Shown here: positions 25,244 to 33,855 of the stretch, piece after piece
Numbering within the stretch: position 1 is the stretch's first letter
Layout of the letters: the number at the start of each line of letters is the position of its first letter
From: Candidatus Aminicenantota bacterium
GTDB lineage: Bacteria; Acidobacteriota; Aminicenantia; Aminicenantales; Aminicenantaceae
Direction: 5' to 3'
Length of the DNA: 41,948 nt
Assembly: GCA_030603565.1 (NCBI GenBank)
Contig: JAUVXM010000014.1
Location: 1-41,948 of the forward strand
Program-made: the position numbers and the translations under genes
Notes under the pieces: generated by a model
Told to the model about the DNA's origin: nothing
The model's input: only the letters and a program-made list of their open reading frames with translations
Database searches by the model: none

Positions 25244-26079
25244 TTTATCTGATCCTTTTTACCTGCGGCAAAAGTCCGGGTAAATTTTTCCCTGGCAGAA
25301 AGAATGATCCCGTCAATTTTTCGGTCATCATAATCAGGATTGAAGTGAGAAAGGAAAAGGCTTTTTACTCCAGCTTCGGCAGCTAGCTCAGTCCCTGCAA
25401 GCCAAGTGCTGTGTCCCCATCCTTTTTTATCTAAATAGTCTTCTGGAGTAAAGGTTGCGTCATACACTAAGATGTCTGCATCCCTGCAGAAAGCAGCCAA
25501 TTCTTTATCTACACCTTTTTCAGGATGTTCAGTATCAGTGGAAAATACCAGAGTTTTCCCTTCAAATTTAAACCTATAAGCAAGACAACCCTGGGGATGA
25601 TGAAGTGGAAAAGAATCAATTTCGACCCTACCGATCCTGAAAGTCTGAGGCGGTACCTTATGAATTATTTTTTGAGAAGGAGTATCTTGAAAATCTAGGG
25701 GAAAATATTTTTCCGCCATAAGGCCACTTAAATACTTCTTTGTCTTCTTAAGAGGCAAAGGGGAATAAAAAGTTATTGTGGTATCCGGTGAATATAATAG
25801 CGGGAAAAAGGGTAAACCCATAATATGATCCAGGTGAAAATGGGTTAAAAGCAGATGGATATCATACGGCTTACCTTTTTTTTTATTTTCAAACTGCCTA
25901 CCCATCTCTATTATCCCGGTCCCGGCATCGATTACAATCCTTTCCTTTTGAGGGATATGCAAAGATGAACACATCGTGTTGCCACAGTATTTAGTTTTTT
26001 TAGGATCTGAAACCGGAGCCGTTCCTCTTGAGCCCCAGGAAATAAAGGGGAACTCTCCTTTTGTTGTATTTTTGCTCAT
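25240..26079 (-). CDS. MBL-fold metallohydrolase, possibly a cyclic-nucleotide phosphodiesterase
   Basis: A 279-residue metallo-beta-lactamase-fold protein. The metal-binding HxHxDH is visible as LLTHFHLDHIMG, with later ligands in SFPLHHPQG, FSTDTEHP (Asp) and FLSHFNPDYDD (His). It belongs to the RNase Z / phosphodiesterase-like part of the superfamily, but lacks the RNase Z exosite arm. It overlaps the upstream cyclase by 4 bp and the downstream channel by 4 bp. Position between a cyclase and a cNMP-binding channel suggests it breaks down the cyclic nucleotide and resets the signal. That function is an inference from context; only the fold and metal site are seen directly. Confidence 0.85.
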   Translation of the reverse strand: MSKNTTKGEFPFISWGSRGTAPVSDPKKTKYCGNTMCSSLHIPQKERIVIDAGTGIIEMGRQFENKKKGKPYDIHLLLTHFHLDHIMGLPFFPLLYSPDTTITFYSPLPLKKTKKYLSGLMAEKYFPLDFQDTPSQKIIHKVPPQTFRIGRVEIDSFPLHHPQGCLAYRFKFEGKTLVFSTDTEHPEKGVDKELAAFCRDADILVYDATFTPEDYLDKKGWGHSTWLAGTELAAEAGVKSLFLSHFNPDYDDRKIDGIILSAREKFTRTFAAGKKDQIK

Positions 26080-28157
26080 TTAACCTTTAAATCCACAACT
26101 CCATCCCAATCATCAGGCGGAGGGGATTTCTCCAGTTTTCTGCACCGTTCAATATATACTTCTGCCAATTTATCATCTTTAAGTTTATTAAACAAGGTCA
26201 CAGCTTCTTCCCACTCACACGCCCTGTAAGATCTCAGCGCCCTTTGAAATACCTCGATCGACTCATGCTTTTCTTCTGAGAGATATTTCAGCTCGTCCAG
26301 GATCTCATAAACACGCACCGGATTTTTCTTACCTACTACCCGGATGAGGTCGACTTCTCTGGTTGCAATAACATCTTTGACTTGTTCGTAAGTAGTTTCT
26401 CCGCCAAGAATACTTATTCCATATTGTTTACAGGCTCCCTCCAACCGTGAGGCCAGATTTATAGTATCTCCAATGGCAGTATAATCAAAACGCCGCTGCG
26501 AACCCATATTTCCTACTACAGCCGGCCCTGAATTAATACCTATCCGGGCAGAGATCATATGCCCAAAGCGCTTCTGAAAATGGGGCTTTAATTCAGCCAA
26601 CCTTTTCTGACAATCAAGGGCCGCCCGGCAGGCTCGCACAGCATGGTCGGAAAAGTCCAGGGGAGCATTCCAAAACGAGATGATGGCATCACCCTCATAT
26701 TTATCCAGGGTACCGCCCGATTCAAGAATAATATCGGTCATATCAGATAGATATTCATTGAGAAGATGCACCAACTCTTCAGGCGAAAGGCCTTCGGATA
26801 GAGATGTAAAACCGGCAATATCAGAAAAGAAAGACGTAACTTCCCGCTTCTCCCCGCCCAGTTTAAGAAGAGAAGGGTCCTTTAAAACTCTCTCTATAAC
26901 ATGGGGACTGAGGTAATGATGAAAAACCTTTTTGACAAAACGGCGCTGCTTGCCCTCTATATTATAATTGAGCATCACTGCAGCTGTAAAACTTAGCAGT
27001 ACGGTAAATTCGGGAATTACAAATTCAAACCAGTATCCGGATAAAAAAGCCACCCAGGAAACAACTGCCGGAATAGCAAAACATAACAGGGCAAACAGAA
27101 CGACAACCCAGATCCTTTGGATAATAGTAGTCCCAAAACCTGTAAGCAATGAAATAAGAGCCAGTACAAGGATAAACACAACAGGAGAGGGAAATCTTAC
27201 ATAATCATTATTTATCAGGTTATCAATAGCAGTCGCCTGAATCTCAGTCCCGGGATAGACTGAGGAAAATGGGGTTGGTTTGAGGTCAAGAATACCGGCT
27301 GCGCTGCCTCCTACAAGTACTATCTTATTATTAAAAGTATCCAGCGGGATCTGAGGCTGCTCCCCTGCCTCCATAAAGGCAAAGGAATTTATTACAGCAG
27401 CAGCAGAATAAGTAGTATAAGTTCCTGAAGGACCATGAAAGCGAATAACCATCCGGCCGGAATCATCCATCGATACAGGAACATCCTGATACCTGCCTAA
27501 AAATCCGGCCACAGCTAAAGAAACTGCCGGATAAATATCCTCGCCCAGCAAAAAATAGAGAGGAAGGCGACGGTAGACCCCATCACTGTCCGGTCTGACC
27601 TGGACATTTCCTCCACCCCGGCAGGCATTTAATAAACTTTCTATAGGTAGAGTGGCCGACTTCATCGACTTAACATCATCTAAAGAGAGCTCCCTGCCGG
27701 ACAAGGAAAGCCTTTTCATGCCGGATATTTGGCTTGGGGGAGTTTCTTTTTCCTCCCTGCTCAGGAACACCGGCAGGAAAACATTGCCGGCAGCAGCTAT
27801 GGCATCGGCAAACATACGGTCGTCTTCTACTCCATAGACCGAGCCTTCAGAAAAAATAAAATCAAAAAAAACGGCACGGGCCCCACCCTGCCGGCAGAAT
27901 TTTATCAGCGGAATATACATCTGCCGCCACCAGGGCCATGAAATGCCCTGCTCCGCATATAAGTCCAGGCTATTCTGATCGATTAAGATAAGAATGATCT
28001 CGCTGTCAGCACGGGAAGAGTTGGAAAAAAGCTGCATGCGCCAGTCCCAGGTTTTCCATTCCATAACTCGGAAAGCTTTTAAGTAGAATAAGCCCAGACC
28101 TATGGCAAAGACAGAAATGCCTACCAGCAAGCCACGGATACTCTTTTTATTCAGCAT
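26076..28157 (-). CDS. CHASE2-domain adenylate cyclase
   Basis: A 693-residue protein: one N-terminal membrane segment, an extracytoplasmic CHASE2 sensor (about 40-315), three membrane segments (about 318-395) and a class III cyclase domain (about 436-620). The two metal-binding aspartates are in FFSDIAGFTSL and KYEGDAIISFW. FDYTAIGDTINLASRLEG carries the Asp and the Asn/Arg transition-state residues. The Lys in DKYEGD and the Asp in FDYTA match the pair that selects adenine, so cAMP is the expected product. The C-terminal ~70 residues look helical and TPR-like. CHASE2 ligands are mostly unknown. It heads a three-gene overlap with the MBL hydrolase and the cNMP-binding channel. Confidence 0.93.
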   Translation of the reverse strand: MLNKKSIRGLLVGISVFAIGLGLFYLKAFRVMEWKTWDWRMQLFSNSSRADSEIILILIDQNSLDLYAEQGISWPWWRQMYIPLIKFCRQGGARAVFFDFIFSEGSVYGVEDDRMFADAIAAAGNVFLPVFLSREEKETPPSQISGMKRLSLSGRELSLDDVKSMKSATLPIESLLNACRGGGNVQVRPDSDGVYRRLPLYFLLGEDIYPAVSLAVAGFLGRYQDVPVSMDDSGRMVIRFHGPSGTYTTYSAAAVINSFAFMEAGEQPQIPLDTFNNKIVLVGGSAAGILDLKPTPFSSVYPGTEIQATAIDNLINNDYVRFPSPVVFILVLALISLLTGFGTTIIQRIWVVVLFALLCFAIPAVVSWVAFLSGYWFEFVIPEFTVLLSFTAAVMLNYNIEGKQRRFVKKVFHHYLSPHVIERVLKDPSLLKLGGEKREVTSFFSDIAGFTSLSEGLSPEELVHLLNEYLSDMTDIILESGGTLDKYEGDAIISFWNAPLDFSDHAVRACRAALDCQKRLAELKPHFQKRFGHMISARIGINSGPAVVGNMGSQRRFDYTAIGDTINLASRLEGACKQYGISILGGETTYEQVKDVIATREVDLIRVVGKKNPVRVYEILDELKYLSEEKHESIEVFQRALRSYRACEWEEAVTLFNKLKDDKLAEVYIERCRKLEKSPPPDDWDGVVDLKVK

Positions 28158-28195
28158 GGTATCAAAGAATCAAAGGAACTGTCCCTATTCGGTAT

Positions 28196-29101
28196 CTATT
28201 TCAACGTACGTATTGCTTGGTTGAAGCGCGTGGTTCGGACTTTCTGTATCAACGGGATCGAGTTGAGTTTCCCGAGCTCTTTTTCAGCCCGCTTTAACCT
28301 GTCCTGCGGGGCCGGATGAGTTTTATACCAGCCTTTATCCGAGCCTTCACCTGCTTCATCGCTCATCGTCTTCAGAAAATCCAGAAGACCTCCTGGAGCA
28401 TACCCGGTTTTTGCCGCGAACCTGATTCCCAGCCTGTCTGCTTCATATTCGTATTTCCGGTCATATCCCCGTTCGATCAATTTTTCAGCGATATCTCCCA
28501 GTACATTTTCGAAGACCTCGGTCAACTGAGACAATTCCTGCGGCCCGTATTTTTTTCCGACCTCTTGCCCGATAACCTTAAAGGCGTCGATCAGCCGGGA
28601 TTTTTTAATTGACTGAAGCCCGTGTTTAGCACTGACATGCCCGACCTCATGCGCAAGAATACAGCCTAACATCTCCTCATTTTTACATCTCTTTAAAAGG
28701 CCTTTAGTGACAAAAATAAATCCTCCCGGGGCAGCTAACGCATTGACTTCGCTGGAGTCCAGGATGAGAAAATGGTAGCCTGCAAATGTCTCTGGGCGGT
28801 CACTGTAAGCAGTGACTGCATTCCCTACCTGGTTGACATATACAGTAAGCTTACTGTTCTGGTATACTTTATATTTAGAAAGAATGAGGGCAGCAACCGC
28901 TCTTCCGATATAATACTCTTCCTCTTCCGTGACCTCTGAAAAACTCTTACGTAGAGCTTTTGAAGTCTTTACAATCGCGTCTGCATCAGACTTGGTAATT
29001 TTTAGGGAGCCCAACTTTTCCTGAACTGCAGCGCAGCCGGCAAACAATAAGGCAACTACCGTAAAATATATTCCCCATTTTACATATTTTCCTGCTCTCA
29101 T
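28196..29101 (-). CDS. M48-family metalloprotease, predicted lipoprotein
   Basis: A 301-residue protein. The N-terminus ends in a lipobox-like LLFAGC, so a lipoprotein anchored in the envelope is expected. The zinc motif HExxH is present in CILAHEVGHVSAKHG, with the third ligand Glu probably in YEYEADRLGIRFA. YKTHPAPQDRLKRAEKEL near the end is typical of M48B/BepA-LoiP-type periplasmic proteases, which clear misfolded outer-membrane proteins. The start overlaps the SH3 gene by 4 bp, pairing the protease with a cell-wall or protein-binding domain. The cyclase gene follows after a 38-bp gap that contains a fragment of a GGACAGT-type repeat. Confidence 0.9.
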   Translation of the reverse strand: MRAGKYVKWGIYFTVVALLFAGCAAVQEKLGSLKITKSDADAIVKTSKALRKSFSEVTEEEEYYIGRAVAALILSKYKVYQNSKLTVYVNQVGNAVTAYSDRPETFAGYHFLILDSSEVNALAAPGGFIFVTKGLLKRCKNEEMLGCILAHEVGHVSAKHGLQSIKKSRLIDAFKVIGQEVGKKYGPQELSQLTEVFENVLGDIAEKLIERGYDRKYEYEADRLGIRFAAKTGYAPGGLLDFLKTMSDEAGEGSDKGWYKTHPAPQDRLKRAEKELGKLNSIPLIQKVRTTRFNQAIRTLK

Positions 29102-29586
29102 TGTCCACCTCCGAATTCTCCAAGTTTTCCTTTTTCAAGAAAGCTCTTCAGCTGCTTAGGCGTCACTTTCAACTTAAGCATCCTATCCACAACGACAAAA
29201 CTGACGGAAGGATTGTTCGCCTTGTATTTTTCTTCGACCTGCTTATTAAACCCTTTGCCGGCAAGTGCGACCTCTTCTGCAGAGGCCTGGGATTTCACCT
29301 GCTTATTCATTGCTAAAAGCGAAAACTTTTTTTCCTGAACCGCACTGGAATGAAGCCACCCTTCCTGCCCTTTTTGAGTCCTTACTTTGTACCACCCCTG
29401 CTGCTCACCGATTTTTTCTACCTGTTCCCCGTTGTTAAGAACAGCTACCGTATCAGAATAAAAAACCGGTTCTTTTTTCAGGCTTGTAGTTTTGACCTTT
29501 ATAATCAGGCTCTCAGCCAGGATTATTCCTACAAAGACCACAAGCACTCCCAATAGCAATAGTTTTAGAGATAATTTTTTTTTCAT
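29098..29586 (-). CDS. Signal-anchored bacterial SH3-domain protein
   Basis: A 162-residue protein. The ATG at 29586 is preferred because GGAGG lies six bases before it; the GTG at 29592 would overlap that site. One hydrophobic segment (about 8-27) precedes an SH3b-like domain at about 32-88, with VLNNGEQVEKIGEQQGWYK and GQEGWLHSSAV. The rest is a charged tail, rich in lysine, that may form helices. Bacterial SH3 domains often bind peptidoglycan peptides. Overlap with the M48 protease start suggests that the two work together in the envelope. Confidence 0.8.
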   Translation of the reverse strand: MKKKLSLKLLLLGVLVVFVGIILAESLIIKVKTTSLKKEPVFYSDTVAVLNNGEQVEKIGEQQGWYKVRTQKGQEGWLHSSAVQEKKFSLLAMNKQVKSQASAEEVALAGKGFNKQVEEKYKANNPSVSFVVVDRMLKLKVTPKQLKSFLEKGKLGEFGGGQ

Positions 29587-29636
29587 TGACACCTCCTAAA
29601 CAAAAAATTGTTAAATTGCTTCATTGTTAAAAATCT

Positions 29637-29670
29637 GTAAATAGAAAATAGTAAATGGTAAATAGAAAAA
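29637..29670. repeat. AATAGTAAATGG-type AT-rich repeat
   Basis: GTAAATAGAAAATAGTAAAT, then GGTAAATAG, lies between the SH3 gene start and the recD2 stop. Confidence 0.5.
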
Positions 29671-29678
29671 CCAAAAAA

Positions 29679-31877
29679 TTAACTCTCCTTTTTCTGAATT
29701 TTTTTCGAAATTGCCTCCAGCTTTTGCTGGAGCAAGCAGTTTCTATTTACCGGTTTATTGTTATTAATAGCAATATTAAGCGCTTTATAGGAACCGACTA
29801 TACAACACAATTTCCTGGCCCGGGACAGGGCTGTATAAAACAAATTTCGCTGCAGCATAATATAATGCTGCGTCATCAAAGGTAATACTACTGCCTGGTA
29901 CTCGCTTCCCTGGGCTTTATGCACAGAGATTGCATATGCCAATACCAATTCATTTATTTCCTCCCGCGCATAGTCGATCTTTCTTCCATCATAATTAACG
30001 GTAATCCTGTATGCTTGCTTATCGGTATCCGTAACCTTCCCGATATCACCATTAAAAATTTCTTTATCATAATTGTTCCTGATCTGCATCACCTTATCTC
30101 CGATCCGGATATCCCGATTGCCGAATTTCAACCCATCCTGCCTGGGATTAAGCATCCCTTGAAGTTTTCTATTAAGATTATCAACTCCTACCAGGCCCCT
30201 GTACATAGGGCTGATGACCTGGATCTCGGAGGATATAGGATCAAGCTTAAATTTATTGGGGATGCGGTCTGAACAGAGCTGCATAATTATCTGGAACACT
30301 TTTTGCTCATCTTTATGATACAGGAAATAAAAGTCAGAGTTACGGTCGCCTTTTTCCGGTTTAATGATCTTGTCACCCCGATTGATGCGGTGGGCATTGG
30401 TGACTATGAGGCTGTCTTTTTTCTGGCGGAATATTTTATCCAGGGTGACAATATCAACTCTCCCCGATGCGATAATATCACGCAGAAGAGTTCCAGGGCC
30501 TACTGAAGGAAGCTGGTCCTTATCTCCTACCAGGATAAGACTCATCTCTCTGGGGACTGCTTTGAGAAGGTAATACATAAGCGGCAGGTCTACCATGGAA
30601 AACTCATCAATAAGCAGCACATCTCCTTTGAGCGGATGCGTTTCATCACGGCGAAAACCTGATAATTTGGGCATATACTCAAGGGTTCGGTGTAATGTTC
30701 TGGCTTCTTTGCCGGTTGCTTCATACAGCCTTTTAGCCGCCCGTCCAGTAGGCGCAGCCAAAAGTATTTCCCGGCCCCAATCACGAAAGATGTCTACTAC
30801 CGCCTTGACAATAGTTGTCTTCCCAGTACCCGGCCCACCGGTGATGACAAGGAGATTTTTAAGCAGGCATTCCCGAATTGCATGTTTTTGTTGGGAGGAA
30901 AAGCGGATACTGGAATCTTCTTGGGTTGTTATTAAAGCTTTTTCTATATCAAATTCAGGAGCAATTTTCGGTAAAGAAATCATTTTTCCAATCGACTTTG
31001 CCACCTCTTCCTCAGCATGATAGAAAAACGGCAAATAAACAGCTTGGCCTTTTTCTGTTTTTTTGACAATAACAATTTTTTTCTTGATAAGTGCTTCAAG
31101 CGCTGAGCTGAACTGATCAGCATTAAGTTCCAGCTCTTTTCGGCAACTCTTTTCAAGTCCTTTACATTGAGAAAAAACATGCCCCTGTTCTGTATCTTTT
31201 TCTAAAAGATAACAAATAAATGCCTTAGCTCTTTCCGGAGAAGTTTCGCTTATCCCCAATTTCAAAGCCATTTGGTCAGCAGTTATAAAACCGATTCCCC
31301 AGATATCATGACATACCTGATAGGGATTGGACTTTAGTATGTGAAAGGATTTCTGCCCGTACTGTTTGTATATTTTTGTAGCCAAAGTAGTAGATACATT
31401 GTGCTCCTGGAGAAATATTATCAACTCCCGGATATCCTTATGCTCTGCCCAGGATTTTTTTATTCCCCTAAGTTTTGCCTTTCCAATCCCCTCTACTGCT
31501 GATAATTCATCCGGTTTTTTAGATAGAATTTCCATTATTTGCAGTCCGAATTTTCGGATTATCCGTTTTGCAAGTACAGGCCCGATTCCGTGAATCATAC
31601 CGGATGATAGAAATTTTTCGACTCCTTTCTCTGAAGAGGGCAGGACAGGCATAAAACTTTCCACCCGGAATTGCTGCCCAAATCTGGGATTGATCTCCCA
31701 TTTTCCCTTTACTTTAAGCATTTCACCTGGAGAAAGAGGAGGGAAATTTCCAATAATAGTAAAGCTTTTTCCATCCTCTAACGAAAATTTACATACAGTA
31801 TATCCCGTATCCGGACTATAAAAAACAACAGATTCGATTGTTCCGGTTAGATATTCCCTTACGTCCAAATTTTTCAC
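29679..31877 (-). CDS. recD2: RecD2-type SF1B DNA helicase
   Basis: A 732-residue helicase of the RecBC-independent RecD2/TraA-like group. The N-terminal ~75 residues form the family OB-like region, followed by a helix-hairpin-helix area (GIGPVLAKRIIRKFG, VEGIGKAKLRGIKK). The motor has Walker A GGPGTGKTTIVKA, motif Ia APTGRAAKRLYE, Walker B LLIDEFSMVD, motif III GDKDQLPSVGPG, and the C-terminal SVHAKQ-like motif in ISVHKAQGSEYQ. RecD2 unwinds DNA 5' to 3' in repair. The start is a GTG without a ribosome site, 9 bases after a -10-like box, so it may be leaderless. Full length for the family. Confidence 0.95.
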   Translation of the reverse strand: MKNLDVREYLTGTIESVVFYSPDTGYTVCKFSLEDGKSFTIIGNFPPLSPGEMLKVKGKWEINPRFGQQFRVESFMPVLPSSEKGVEKFLSSGMIHGIGPVLAKRIIRKFGLQIMEILSKKPDELSAVEGIGKAKLRGIKKSWAEHKDIRELIIFLQEHNVSTTLATKIYKQYGQKSFHILKSNPYQVCHDIWGIGFITADQMALKLGISETSPERAKAFICYLLEKDTEQGHVFSQCKGLEKSCRKELELNADQFSSALEALIKKKIVIVKKTEKGQAVYLPFFYHAEEEVAKSIGKMISLPKIAPEFDIEKALITTQEDSSIRFSSQQKHAIRECLLKNLLVITGGPGTGKTTIVKAVVDIFRDWGREILLAAPTGRAAKRLYEATGKEARTLHRTLEYMPKLSGFRRDETHPLKGDVLLIDEFSMVDLPLMYYLLKAVPREMSLILVGDKDQLPSVGPGTLLRDIIASGRVDIVTLDKIFRQKKDSLIVTNAHRINRGDKIIKPEKGDRNSDFYFLYHKDEQKVFQIIMQLCSDRIPNKFKLDPISSEIQVISPMYRGLVGVDNLNRKLQGMLNPRQDGLKFGNRDIRIGDKVMQIRNNYDKEIFNGDIGKVTDTDKQAYRITVNYDGRKIDYAREEINELVLAYAISVHKAQGSEYQAVVLPLMTQHYIMLQRNLFYTALSRARKLCCIVGSYKALNIAINNNKPVNRNCLLQQKLEAISKKIQKKES

Positions 31878-31886
31878 TTTTAAATT

Positions 31887-31915
31887 ATATTATGCAATAA
31901 AACTCCTCCGGTCAA
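31887..31915 (-). promoter_or_regulatory. Promoter of recD2, apparently leaderless
   Basis: On the minus strand, TTGACC (31910-31915), a 17-base spacer and TAATAT (31887-31892). Nine bases separate the -10 box from the GTG start. Confidence 0.45.
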
Positions 31916-31996
31916 TAAAAATTGGAAGGGAGCATAAGCTACACCTGAATTTCATCTTTTTATTTATCGAATTCCAACAATGAGATAATGAAACAA

Positions 31997-32025
31997 TTTA
32001 CAATTTGCATTTTACTTTATATTAT
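31997..32025 (+). promoter_or_regulatory. Promoter-like pair before the phosphatase-like gene
   Basis: TTTACA (31997-32002), a 17-base spacer and TATTAT (32020-32025), 23 bases before the ATG at 32049. The region is AT-rich, so a chance match is possible. Confidence 0.4.
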
Positions 32026-32048
32026 ATATATCGACATTAATTAAAATA

Positions 32049-33695
32049 ATGAAATTCTTAAAAGTCTTAATCAACTCTCTAATAAGCGGAATTTTTTTTG
32101 GTTTCCTAATTGCCCTTCTTGTCCTTGATCTTAATATCAACCTTACTTTTAGTCTCTCCTATTTTATCCAGCTTGCACTTTTTATTGCAATGTTTTACGG
32201 CCTACTCATCACTTTTTTCTCAATACTCATTTTTTTCTTCATTCAATACTTCTCCAGCAAAAAAATTAATATCGCCATAATCTCACCTGCCTTTCTCATT
32301 ATTAGCTTCACTATTCTGACCCTGCTATTCCTCGTTATCTTTCGGGAAAATTATCATCTCTTTTTTTCCTTTTTTATTCCGGAAACAATTAATCTGCTTA
32401 AAACCCAGTTTACCACCCTTATTTTCTTATCTGTCCTGGGAATTTTTGTAAGCATAGGATATTTCAAATACAAAAGAAAATTTCTATTTGCCCTGCTTTA
32501 TTTCTTCCTTTTCGCAGCAGCAATGACATATGCAGTTATCCAGAGAGCAAACTTTCCCTTACCTAAAACATTAGACAAGATCGCAAATCTTGAAACTAAA
32601 AAAATAGACAAAAAAGCCACTATAATCGGGATGGAAGGATTAAGCTTAGATTTTATCATCCCCCTGACTTCAGAAAAAAAACTTCCGAATTTTTCCTGGC
32701 TCATGGAAGAAGGAAGTTGGGGGAAACTAAAAAGCATAACGCCTAATGAACCTTTGATCCTCAACAGTTCATTTAATACCGGAAAACTTCCCGCCAAACA
32801 CAGAAAGCTGTCTTGGAAAGAATATACTATATTAGATCTCAAACAACGAATCCAGGTAACCCCGAGATATATTTTCTTCCGGCAATTGACCCGAACCGGT
32901 CTACTCAAATCATCAGATATCACACCCCCGTCATTCTCCAAAAGCATTTGGGATATATTCGATGCTAAAAAAACACCCTCTCTCCGGATGGACGGGCCAT
33001 ATCGAAAATTACATATAAAAACCACAGGAGAAGCTGAATCCAAATTCAATCATTTTTTCAAAGACCTCCGTTTTGAAACTCATGATATTTTCAACCTAGC
33101 TAAAAAGGCCTTCTGTCTGGATGTTCAATATGAAACAGAAGCTATGTTACTTAAGGAGCAAAAACAACCACGCCTTTTCTATTTTCTACTTCCAGGCCTA
33201 AATATTGCAGAGACATATTTCTATAAATATGCTTTCCCGGAACTTTTCGGTGAAGTAAACCAAGAAGATATAAATAAATTCAGATCTGTTATCGAAAGAT
33301 ATTACCAGTATTATGATGAGATCATCGGTAGATACCTTGCCACTAAAAAAGGCGATGAACTCATTATTATATTCTCTCCCTTTGGAACCGAAGCTCTCCC
33401 CCTCTGGAAAAGATATCTGGAGTGGATATTAGGAAATCCCGAAGTATCGGCCTATCACGAAAATGCTCCCGATGGTGTCGTTTTTTTTATCGGCAAAGAC
33501 ATCACCAAGGGAAAATATATCGAAGATATGAAACTTATTGATATCGCTCCAACCCTGCTTCACTACTTGGGCTTACCAGTAGGAAAAAATATCGATGGGA
33601 TTGTTAATAGCTCAATTTTTACTGAGGAATTCAAAAATGAACCGATCCTATACATTTCTTCTTATGAGGAACACGAGATAAAATTGCCGAAGTGA
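32049..33695 (+). CDS. Membrane protein with a degenerate alkaline-phosphatase-superfamily domain
   Basis: A 548-residue protein with four or five hydrophobic segments in the first ~175 residues, then a soluble domain. The overall pattern fits type I phosphodiesterases: an opening strand TIIGMEGLSLDFI, then LPNFSWLMEEGSWGKL, and a closing DIAPTLLHYLGLPVGKNIDG. The catalytic positions look altered. The usual GxDG metal Asp is Glu (GMEG, residue 196), the nucleophile Thr region reads NEPLILNSSF, and the usual SDHG is SPFG (443-446). It may therefore be a pseudoenzyme or bind metals differently. No ribosome site is obvious before the ATG. Confidence 0.65.
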   Translation: MKFLKVLINSLISGIFFGFLIALLVLDLNINLTFSLSYFIQLALFIAMFYGLLITFFSILIFFFIQYFSSKKINIAIISPAFLIISFTILTLLFLVIFRENYHLFFSFFIPETINLLKTQFTTLIFLSVLGIFVSIGYFKYKRKFLFALLYFFLFAAAMTYAVIQRANFPLPKTLDKIANLETKKIDKKATIIGMEGLSLDFIIPLTSEKKLPNFSWLMEEGSWGKLKSITPNEPLILNSSFNTGKLPAKHRKLSWKEYTILDLKQRIQVTPRYIFFRQLTRTGLLKSSDITPPSFSKSIWDIFDAKKTPSLRMDGPYRKLHIKTTGEAESKFNHFFKDLRFETHDIFNLAKKAFCLDVQYETEAMLLKEQKQPRLFYFLLPGLNIAETYFYKYAFPELFGEVNQEDINKFRSVIERYYQYYDEIIGRYLATKKGDELIIIFSPFGTEALPLWKRYLEWILGNPEVSAYHENAPDGVVFFIGKDITKGKYIEDMKLIDIAPTLLHYLGLPVGKNIDGIVNSSIFTEEFKNEPILYISSYEEHEIKLPK

Positions 33696-33705
33696 GGTGT
33701 TTCTT

Positions 33706-33855
33706 CTAACCTGGATTATTCATAAAAAAATGGCTATTAAAATTAAAAACAAGACAAAAGTTTCAATAATCGTTCTTGATGAAATCTTGCATATCACTGA
33801 AAAAAAATAATAATACTAAGCACATCGCCATTTTTTTATGAATAGTTCAGGCTAA
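33706..33855. repeat. 150-bp inverted-repeat element with AACCTGAAYTATTCATAAA arms
   Basis: The left arm (33706-33734) and right arm (33827-33855) are about 29 bases each and pair with only about four mismatches. The core of both is TATTCATAAAAAAATGGC. The 92-base interior is AT-rich and non-coding. The right arm includes the stop codon of the signal peptidase gene. The layout is MITE-like, but no target duplication was verified. Confidence 0.75.

Noticed and set aside
30595-31020. 141-residue plus-strand frame inside recD2
   Set aside because: It is serine- and arginine-rich antisense to conserved helicase motifs, with no ribosome site.
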